From contig MBRE01000055.1 of assembly GCA_001698425.1 (NCBI GenBank), positions 250,018 to 301,968 on the forward strand: DNA of 51,951 bases, in the 5' to 3' direction. A model generated the notes under the pieces. That model had not been told where the DNA came from. It searched no databases and worked only from the letters and a program-made list of their open reading frames with translations. Within the stretch, counting starts at the first letter, position 1. The number at the start of each line of letters is the position of its first letter. The position numbers were made by a program, and so were the translations under genes. Positions 51,830 to 51,951 of the stretch are shown here, piece by piece. Origin of the DNA: Oscillatoriales cyanobacterium USR001 (GTDB lineage: Bacteria; Cyanobacteriota; Cyanobacteriia; Cyanobacteriales; Microcoleaceae).

Positions 51830-51951
51830 ATGATTCAAAATTTAGACTTACTCAGCCCAGGAAATCTGAATTTTACTGGGACACTGGACACACAAAACCC
51901 AGAATCAATTTACAAGTTTTCCCTCAATCCAATACTCCGGACAGTTTTCAA
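51830..51951 (+). CDS. Start of a secreted or PPC-domain protein (partial)
   Basis: An ATG at 51830 opens a frame that runs off the end of the window; 40 codons are visible. The first residues read MIQNLDLLSPGNLNFTGTLD and then an ESIYKFSLNP-type strand, as in bacterial pre-peptidase C-terminal (PPC) domains or the beginning of RTX-type surface proteins. Too short to name; the frame is likely real but function is a guess. Confidence 0.5.
   Translation, partial: MIQNLDLLSPGNLNFTGTLDTQNPESIYKFSLNPILRTVF

Overview
The window comes from a cyanobacterium, most likely a filamentous Oscillatoriales-type genome. The evidence is photosystem I subunit PsaD, the phycobilisome rod-core linker CpcG, a CpcS-type bilin lyase, NblA, the alkane pair ado/aar, many copies of the HIP1 octamer GCGATCGC, and intergenic heptamer arrays of the kind called STRR in cyanobacteria. 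The DNA is AT-rich and essentially chromosomal. No intact insertion sequence, prophage or CRISPR array was seen.

Layout. 1-3.9 kb: psaD, a tRNA-Val(GAC), a decayed second tRNA, ispG, an ABC-2 permease and a small membrane protein. 3.9-12 kb: a secreted/surface block with a COP23-domain Cys/Asn-rich protein, a trypsin-TPR protein, a stand-alone IS630-like HTH protein, and a 1498-residue DUF4347/Calx-beta/RTX surface protein. 12-17.2 kb: an unknown membrane protein, a glycogen debranching-type enzyme and a GT39/83 membrane glycosyltransferase. 17.4-23.5 kb: cpcG, cpcS, nblA (55 codons) and the high-affinity phosphate operon pstS-C-A-B. 23.7-30.5 kb: bioB-bioY, lspA, an FHA-fused class A penicillin-binding protein, and ado-aar.

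30.5-37.1 kb (minus strand): TerB-like protein, DUF4058 protein with an internal deletion, a retron-type reverse transcriptase, a four-repeat Nif11-like protein, a nicotinamidase-like hydrolase and a PP2C phosphatase. The last two overlap by 4 nt and are divergent from an NrtR-type Nudix regulator. 37.9-41.3 kb: DMT transporter, TVP38/DedA protein and a flavin disulfide oxidoreductase. 41.4-44.2 kb (minus strand): a compact cassette of a toxin-like nuclease, a 76-residue acidic protein, a T4 Rnl1-like RNA ligase and a T4 PNK-like kinase/phosphatase. 44.3-51.3 kb: hemC, a cytoplasmic trypsin-like protease, lysA-cdaA-uppS, rimI (with a minisatellite inside the coding sequence), and an HTH protein flanked by a duplicated rimI tail. 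A new gene starts at the right edge.

The two most interesting loci are (i) the nuclease/small protein/RNA ligase/PNK cassette, which reads like a self-contained RNA damage, control and repair module, and (ii) the retron-type RT between a Nif11-repeat protein and a DUF4058 protein, with no visible msr-msd locus. A third theme is repeat biology: degenerate 7-bp arrays sit in about a dozen gaps, directly abut start codons of pnk, uppS and cdaA, and have been translated inside rimI. All functions are assigned by reading motifs; no database search was run.
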